This document shows, piece by piece, positions 56,572-64,000 of a DNA stretch of 64,000 nucleotides (positions within the stretch are counted from its first letter, which is position 1; each line of letters opens with the position of its first letter). A program made the position numbers and the translations under genes. Under the pieces are notes generated by a model, which had not been told where the DNA came from, searched no databases, and worked only from the letters and a program-made list of their open reading frames with translations. This DNA is from Leucogyrophana mollusca (Eukaryota > Basidiomycota > Agaricomycetes > Boletales), in contig MU266422.1 of NCBI GenBank assembly GCA_021014945.1, forward strand, positions 1 to 64,000. Reading direction: 5' to 3'.

Positions 56572-57082
56572 TGGATACTTACCTGGCTGATTTGCTCATA
56601 GTCGTTCACGTCTCGGGTGATTCGCGTCTCGCGTCGAATGAACGATTTTAACTGGCATATTGACGGAATGAAATACGCTGGCATGAGAATCGAGGAATAC
56701 GATGTGATCCCCAAGCTGTTCACCTGACCTTTTCGCAGGAGAATCACCTCATGGGCGCTCTACGCACGGGTTCGGTATTCCTATCTTGAACTTGCTCAAG
56801 TATTTTTTGACCCTGTCATATATTACTGACGTATTCAGCCTCATGAACTTCCAAGTCAAGACGTTGGGTAAGGTCAGAAGATACATTTGTATATACAATA
56901 AGAGTACACATGGGATGGTAGGAGGGTAATTATGCATGGCCGGAAGCGTCTACTTACTCTATGATGAAGGTAGGGGAAAGAAATATGCTGCTAATATGCA
57001 TGAGAATCATAAGCAGGGACGCAATGGGAATCATGGCTATAGCCAGTGGAAGAAATGGTAAAGCTCTGGGGAAACAACGAAC
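56572..57082. other. Convergent 3' region between eIF3i and HAD genes
   Basis: Both genes end here, pointing at each other. Nothing beyond probable 3' untranslated sequence is recognised. Confidence 0.5.
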
Positions 57083-58259
57083 TCAGAGCGTCACCGTGAA
57101 CTTCAGCCTCCCGTCCTCACAAGGCTCGCACTTGACACGCTCCATGTTGTCCACGAGGTAATGTGCGCCCGCATTCTCGATTTTGCTGCGCTCGTGGCTC
57201 GTGCAGAGAGCGATGACGGTCGCACCACTGGCGACACCAGCGCGAATGCCACTGGGTGAATCTTCGAAGACGACACACTTCTTGGCATCATACCCGAGTT
57301 CTTTGGCAGCAAGGAGGAATGGGTCGGGCGCGGGCTTGCCGGCCTTGAGGCGTTTATCGTCGGCGGTAATGGTAATTTTAGGAGGAGTGATACCAACACG
57401 AGTCATGCAGCCGTATGCTATGAGATAACAAGGGTCAGCTTTGAGGCGACAACGAGATTACCCGGGAAGGACTGACCATAAGTTTTAGCACCTGAAGTGG
57501 CTACGGCGTATTTGCCCTCAGGAATAGACTCCATCATGCGCTTTACACCAGGCAGGATCCTGACGGAGCGGTCAACACCGGCCGCCTCAATTTGCCAAGC
57601 CTCCAGACGGTGCTTCTCCTTCAACTTTTGGTCCGCCTCAAACATAAGAATATCCTCCTGGTCTTCCTCCATGATGAGGCTGTCGAATTGCGGGCCCTGG
57701 CCATACACGCTGGCCTCCGGCACAGCTGACATAGTGAGCATGCTGTTAAGCCTGCTTGCGAACGATGGGCGGCGAGAGCCGGCAGCAGCGAACGAGGATG
57801 CACGTGAGCTTGGCGCGGAGCTCCCAGGGGACATGACCAAGTCGGGCGTCGCATAGCCAGAGCCGATAGGTGTGTGAGCGAAGGGTGAATCGATAGGTGA
57901 GTTTAGCTGCGAGCCGGGACCGTGCGTGTTGTACGCGTCTGCGAAGAAGAGAATACTCTCTTCGAATGCTTGGACCTCGTCGTCCATCTCATGTGCCTTG
58001 ATATGAGGCTTGAAGGCAGCGAGATTGTCGACGGCGCGTTTTCCGTGAGTTGCGGCGATCACGTAGGCTGGGTCTTGACCGATATCTTTGGCAACTTTAC
58101 CCCAGGCAGCCTCGACGGCGGCGATAGAGTCGGTGAGCGTGCCATCCTGTCAACACACTGAAAGAGTTAGATTTGGCGACCCAGAAGACAGACATCACAC
58201 ACCATGTCAAAGAGGACGGCGTCGGCATAGAAAGTGTGAACGCTGGTTGAAGACGACAT
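57083..58259 (-). CDS. HAD-superfamily sugar or polyol phosphatase with a Ser-rich insert
   Basis: Exons 58259-58203, 58146-57477 and 57417-57083; 353 residues. The first intron splits the HAD nucleophile motif: DAVLFDM joined to DGTLTDS, giving the DxDGT signature. Later motifs include RILPGVKRMMESIPEGKYAV followed by ATSGA (motif II Thr/Ser), KAGKPAPDP (motif III Lys) and CVVFEDSPSGIRAGVASG (motif IV acidic pair). The order matches the yeast glycerol-3-phosphate and 2-deoxyglucose-6-phosphate phosphatases (Gpp1/Dog type), which have about 250 residues. The extra ~100 residues sit between motifs I and II: a Ser/Pro-rich stretch (HTPIGSGYATPDLVMSPGSS, APSSRASSFAAAGSRRPSF) inserted in the cap. 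The precise substrate cannot be read from sequence. Confidence 0.85.
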
Positions 58260-61200
58260 TTTGCGTGTATGTGTCGTGAAGATGCTAGTGTACGAGGCTA
58301 TCTCGTGTAGAATGCGAACGAAGCTGTGAAGCTGGGTATTGCTGGAGGAAGACGAGGAAGGTACGCTGGCTTATATACATTTCAGCTATCCGTGAACTCC
58401 GTGACGTCAAGGGGCACAAAAAAAATTGGCTGGTGAAAATCCAGTTGTGGAGCGCTATTGACAAAGACATCGAAGTCTGTTACGCGGGCAGTGGAACGTT
58501 CCTCACACCCAATTCATTGATAAGTTCCAAACAGCCTTCGCATCTTTTCGCATGCCGGTAACTCACTCCACAAACAGACAGGCGCGCGAATAGAGGGCAC
58601 GCCAAACGTTGACGAGAAGACAACAATTCAAATATACATATGAACTTGTATACCTGCCTAATTGGGAGGAGGAGTGGTGATATTTCGACCATCGATGAAG
58701 GTGCTGAGATATAAAAGGCAGTTCCGGCATGCCGACCAATCATCTGTTCCGAACGGCATGGCTCCGAGGGTACGGATTTATCGCCCTGCTCCGCTCGGAC
58801 GCTCCACCAACGCGCTCAAGCGTCACGGCATTCGCGGCCAGGGTTATCTACCTGCCGGTTTCATCTCGAAGCAACGGGATTGGCATTCAGCACCAGGATC
58901 TTCAAAGGCTCCAACCCGCTTTTTTTTCTGAAGCGGTTTTCGAAGGCAGCCACGCACCGGCTGCGCACTGAGTTGCGGGAAGGCGTCGGTGCGTCAGTGT
59001 GATCGCAGGACGTAATCCCTCTTCCAAAATTGCCCAGGGCCCAAGGCGGTGCACCTCCGCGAAGTCTATCTCTCTTGGGATCTCCCTATTTCCGTGTGTA
59101 AATTTCATGAGTCAGAGTTGGCTTATCGGGGGGCCTCATATATTTGGACTCTTATCACGCCTCCACAGGGCACGCAATCTGCTCGCTCCTCAACAATGCA
59201 CAGTGGCGAAGAGCTTCCCTCGTCATCCACTTTATGCACCGGCATAATTCCATTTAGTGTTCTCCTTTGGTCTGAATCCCCGCGCGATCCACCTTTGGAT
59301 TTGACTGCTTGAAAATCAGAAAAAGCAGAAGTCGAACACAGCATAGCCTTTCATTTTGATCACCAGTTCGTGTGCCACGTCGCTCCACGCCGCATGCCCG
59401 AAATGTGCGGCGCTCACGCTTTTGATATTGTACACATGCGTATCGTGCTTTGGGGGGACCTCTTTCCTACTACACCTGTGGGAGCGCACTTACGACAACC
59501 ACACCCTTGATCAGCCTTTCAGCTACTTCCTAGGCGCCCCTGGGAGCTTGTCCATGAAATGCCCTCCCTTATGCATCGGTCATCACGTACGACACACACA
59601 CTCGCACATGGCCATGTCGGCTTCATATCCCCGATTGTGTTCATCTTTCAGCCCTAAATCAGTGCCCTAGTTCGAACGTGCCCGCCGCCAATAAGCGGTA
59701 CAGATTGGGACTTGAGTGCATGATAGAAAACACCTGAAAACACCCGACCAGATATCAGTGCCCCAGTTCCAAGATATCTAAAAGCGACTAGTACCTTGTC
59801 GAGGTAAACAGCCAAATGGTCCAAATGCGTGAAATGGGTCTCAATATTGAACCCCCCCAGGAGAATAAGTACATAGATGGGGTTCGGCGGAGGAGCATGG
59901 TGCGCGAAATCAGCGCATTTCCACCGGCTGATTCGTCCGCAGAGCTCCACATCCGCACACGAAGAGATTGAACAACGTTCGGTGGAGCGCTGCCCCTGTG
60001 TGCTGTGGAGTGATAACACGAGACGTCAGAAGAAACAGCAGATAGAGAAAATCTCCGACCATGGGTTCGGGATGTCCCTGGAAGGAAAAGCAGGGCATCT
60101 CTTCCGACAGTGACGTGACCTGGTAGATGAACGGAGGGACTTGAAAAAGCGCTCAAGGCGAGCTCATCGGGTGTTTTCCGCGATATTCGCACCTTCAGAA
60201 GGCACCCTTGAGGTGAAGAAGCGAACCCTGAGAGGCACGCTCCTGTGCGAAGTCTGACCTAGCGCCAGCACATCGCTCAGAATAAGCGGCGCCCGGAGCG
60301 AGGGTGCTCTTAACATTGGCCGCCTCCACCAAGAAACAATTGTGCCCGTCAGCAAAACCTGGAGCAGGACCCTGGGACCATCAGAGAGAGAGGGGGCAGC
60401 ATTCGGAAAGCCAACCCTCTCCCTCTGCTCAGCTTTACATAGAAAATCTTGCATGACAATGCCTGTATTCATGCAGCGGGGATGTAGGGCGATATCGCCG
60501 CCTTATTCGTGTCAAGAGAACCATAGGGATAAATATGTGGAGGCCGTCATCGATGGCGCCAGAAAAAAAGTGCTCGAAGCAGACTGGGGTTGTTCTCAGT
60601 GGTGAAATGCTCACGAATGTTCGCCGTATTCATCCGGCATTCTTGGCCAGCCGCCTCGCCTTCTATGATCCTATCGTCAGACACTCCGCGCCGTTCGCTT
60701 ATCCCAAGATAACGCTCGCTGAAACGGTTTGCGTCCACTTTTGAACACAACAAAAACAAGGATGATTGACGGAGGCGAGAATCAGTTTGATGTGCTTGAA
60801 ATGGGGCAGTCGAATATCAGGTAGAGCGCTGTCTGCGCTCAGAGGCGCCAAGTTACAGTATCCTCCGAACAGTCCGCATATCATATTGTTGTTGAGGGGA
60901 ACGCCATCTTGGGACAGGAACGTTTACCTGAAACGAAAGAGTGTTGTCAAACGCCTGTTGAAGCCGAAATTAGACAAGAACGACGAGGGAGCACAAGAAG
61001 TTGAATGGGTGATTTTTACACACAAGGCTATGATATGTAGAAGACCCCCTTGCAAAATCGCGCACCCAGACGGCTCTGCGGCGGAAAATTCAGCCCAGGA
61101 CAAGAGGTGGTCCGACCCGAGGTGAACGGTTTACAGAAGAAAGCTATGAGAGCATCCACGCTGAGCACGGGTCCATTTATGGTGACAGTAGTTGCGTCGA

Positions 61201-62893
61201 CTTATGCGGATCTCGAAGCCCGCCTGAATCTCGAAGGCGAATGCCAGGCCGAGGGGTAAATCGATCTCCGCTGTTATGCAGGATATCACTGCCGCAGACA
61301 CGGTTAACCTCCTATCAGTCCACGCCAGCAGCCCATCACAGCTCTGTTGGTGGTCACGTCGTGTAAGTGGCCACAGCCGTCAGGCGGTCCAGGTTTGAGC
61401 AGGTGTAGTGTGATGGGAAGTGTTGTTTGTTGGTGTTATATTTTGAAGTCGCTGTACAACATGCCCAAATAAACAGCACCCTCCCCTGCCAGTAAGTACA
61501 GTCCTGTCACTCATGAGCTGGATGAGCGGTGATTATTCAGACTCTGTCACTGATACTTCTTATTCGAGAGGTGTGCATACGTTCTCGCCCTATTTTTCAA
61601 CTACTCAAATATTACTTCGTCGCCGGCTAAGGACCGCTGTTAGCGTCAAAGTCTACCATAGCCTCAGGGAAATGGCAAGCAAATAGCATTTCTAAACGGT
61701 ATTCATCAAAAGTGCGGCGATAAAGTTATTGAACCATGCGGCTCGCGGATCAAGATCCATACAGAGGATATTTACTATCCCGTTCATACTTCTCATCATT
61801 TAAGTTGGAAGCTGTTCACACCCAGGCACCCTCTTCTACCCCTTGGCACTTGACAGACCCAAGCCCACAGAGCTAATTGCGATTTTAGAGAGAGGGGGAG
61901 TCACGAGAGGTTCAGGTTACCCAAGGCAGGTGCTTCCTATTCTATAGTTGTCTCGCGGATCGCGCTGATGGCTTTTTGTGCAGCCAGACCTCGCCTTTAT
62001 GGCGTGGGGTTCATAGAAGGAAGGGGACTCAGGTCTTAATGATTAGAGACCGTCGTAGCTGCTTGGTTGCGCTCCTTTCTTTTGGCCCTGGGGTGCCCGT
62101 GTACGCCTTGCTAAAGCCCTGATAGCAAAGCGGCTTTCCCCCTGCTACATTGATTATCCGCGGTTTGACTTTGACATACGGTGAACCAGAACCGCACGTT
62201 CAATGGATGTAGCCCAAGAGTTTGGGTCCCCAGCCGCACTGACTGACTGGCATTGTTTTGTGTACCAGTGCTCCATTCGTCGCCCCGCTATGCAAGTGAG
62301 CATATTCCTGAAATCCATCTCCGAGTCGATTCGATAACAGACTGTCATTCACATGGCGACGCTCAGTTTCAGTCGACTTGTGACCTAAAGTTTAAGAAAC
62401 GCTTCTCCATCGCTCCCACACCCAACGCTGGGCGGCATCCTCGAGTTTGTGCTATTGACTGGTCTGCTGCTGGAGAAAGACATCAGGGCTAGCTTTGGCG
62501 TGAATCCGAAACAGTCTTACCGTCACAACTCATGATAAGATTCTGCAAGACCTTCCAAAGGCGGATCACATATGTCATTCTGGTAAAATCCACATGTAAG
62601 GCCGTACTTTATAATGAACTGTGACGGCCTTCCTTGCGCATGATGACACGGGTGCTCGAGTTATTCTCGAAAACACTACCAAAACTAGGCTCTGCGTTTG
62701 GGTGGAGCGAGTCGCGACCCGTGGACCACGGGTGGTGCGAGTAGGCTGTACCGATGGCGTAAAGAAGGCTCTGAGTCTCGCCGGACCCTATTCACAATCC
62801 TTTTAACACCATGTCCTGCACAGTTTGGAGCTGTTCTCCACATAGGCTGATCGAAACGCTTTCTTATCTTTAGGTACCCAACGACTTTGAAGC
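58260..62893. other. 4.6-kb stretch with no supported gene
   Basis: Promoter of the HAD gene at the left and of the 7TM-like gene at the right. ORFs up to 134 codons exist on both strands (59788-60192 minus, 60766-61125 plus) but none shows a domain, signal peptide or splice-supported extension. No terminal repeats, tRNA genes or transposase motifs were seen. Confidence 0.4.
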
Positions 62894-64000
62894 ATGTCCA
62901 GTCTCAACTGCTCGGATCTCCCGAATCCGTTCACCGCAATGGCCTTTCTGTCGCCCAGGATAGCTTACCAGGAACAGGTTTCAAGCTATATCTTGGTGGG
63001 TACGGCGGGGGTGAGTGTTTCCTTCGAACTACTCAGTGGCTTATCTGAAGTCTGCTGCCCGAATGAAGGCGATGGTCTGGGATATTCTCTCCAATGTGCA
63101 TAATGACTACAGGCTCTTGTTTGAGTCCAGAGTAGGACTCCCGACTGTCGCATACTTTGTGTCGAGGTGAGCCCAGAGTTCTTGGTTATCAACAGTCTCA
63201 GGATCTTGCGCTCGCACTCATACTTTGTATGTATCCTAGAGTCGCAGCGCTCTTCTTTGTCCTAATCAGCACCATCTTCGACTGTGAGTGTCCCTCGCGA
63301 GCTCATTCCACACATTAAAGCTGCTTCTGAATAGCTGCTCCGGTGGGGCACTGTTCGGCTTTTCAAAAGGCTGTCAACATCTCTTTCCCTGTTGCTGCAT
63401 CAGCCACCTCCCTTTTGTTCTTCTTCCGCGTGCGCGCAGTCTATTCCGGCAACAATCTCATAACACTACTGTTCTTCTGCCTCTGGCTCAGTGTCCTTGG
63501 CGGATCGTTAGTCCTCATCGATGCAGTCACAGCTACTACCATTGGACCAACAAATTACTGCATTGATGATGAGATCAAATTGTCCGCTGGCGCAGCTGCC
63601 ATCACCCCACTCATTCACGATACCCTTGTTTTCGTGGCTATTTCGTGGCGTCTGTCCATGATATCTTACGTGGAAGATAATCCCAAAACACGCGCGAAGG
63701 CCTTCTTGTACGGCAAATACCTCCCGGCATTCTCGAGAACTCTCCTTCGTGACGGCCAGCTGTACTACCTGTGCGAACATACTGTCCTTCGGTCCCTCTA
63801 ATTATGCCACAGACTGACTTCTATCAATCTAGGATCACCGTGGGTAGTAACCTTCTGACGGTTGTGATGATATACATGTCCGCCGTTCCAGTGCCTTACC
63901 GTACGATGTTCCCCGTTCCAAACGTCATGTTAACGAATGCAATGGCTTGTCACGTCTTCCGCAGTACCAAGCTAGGTGTTATAACGGAAGACGGGACAGC
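62894..64000 (+). CDS. 7TM-like membrane protein of a mushroom-specific family (cut by window end)
   Basis: Exons 62894-63010, 63069-63166, 63240-63283, 63335-63770 and from 63833 past the right edge. Starts MSSLNCSDLPNPFTAMAFLS; exon 2 gives AMVWDILSNVHNDYRLLF and LPTVAYFVSR; then VAALFFVLISTIFD, APVGHC, ASATSLLFFFRVRAVYSGNN, FFCLWLSVLGGSLVLIDAVT, GPTNYCID, LIHDTLVFVAISWRLSMISY, KYLPAFSRTLLRDGQLYYL, joined to ITVGSNLLTVVMIYMSAVPV and PNVMLTNAMACHVFRSTKLG. Hydrophobic helices with short loops suggest six or seven membrane spans; a Trp-x-Asp near the first helix and the RVRAVY and MACHVFR motifs recur in a large basidiomycete family without a known function. It is not close to the DUF6533 genes at the left. 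The C-terminus is missing. Confidence 0.78.

Overview
The window reads as nuclear DNA of a mushroom-type basidiomycete (Agaricomycetes). Genes carry many short GT-AG introns (mostly 49-77 nt). Several families are typical of that class: DUF6533-type membrane proteins, a DUF6593 protein, an Agaricomycete-style BTB protein, two F-box proteins, a WD40 protein with a Ser/Pro-rich tail, and a 7TM-like family at the right edge. Housekeeping genes (EBP2, eIF3i, an RRM-YTH protein, a Gcn4-like bZIP) support the assignment. All calls come from reading the sequence; no database was searched.

Layout. 0-17.5 kb is accessory DNA: three diverged paralogues of a DUF6533-type membrane protein (3414-5122, 6176-7860, 15406-17109, all minus) lie in a mosaic of a degenerate composite repeat. 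An orphan last exon of the same family sits inverted at 9.4-9.7 kb, and a scrap of its upstream region at 14.57-14.62 kb. One repeat copy contains a 537-bp element with terminal inverted repeats, inserted at a TA; the unoccupied site survives in a paralogous repeat near 416. A small secreted cysteine-containing protein (12.1-12.5 kb) sits in the middle. 18.7-26.4 kb holds a DUF6593 protein, a WD40 protein, an isoprenylcysteine methyltransferase-like protein and a BTB protein. 26.4-30.5 kb has no gene I can support.

30.5-42.5 kb is the gene-dense core: a 1486-residue AIM3/BBC1-like actin-patch protein, a small conserved basic protein with a 25-nt internal exon, an F-box protein with a 17-nt internal exon, and a 1021-residue RRM-YTH reader whose YTH domain is split by about 200 residues. 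42.5-49.4 kb holds an alpha/beta-hydrolase remnant, a second F-box protein and a Gcn4-like bZIP gene with a Gcn4-type site and two small ORFs upstream. 52.5-58.3 kb holds a six-exon CipC-like (DUF3759) gene, EBP2 and eIF3i as a divergent pair sharing about 255 bp, and a HAD phosphatase. 58.3-62.9 kb has no supported gene. A 7TM-like gene then runs off the right edge.

For the main genes I placed splice sites by hand. Where the joined exons give an uninterrupted frame, a total divisible by three and family-consistent protein across each junction, I give the exon list. The DUF6533 genes, the WD40 tail and the N-terminus of the second F-box gene are only partly resolved.
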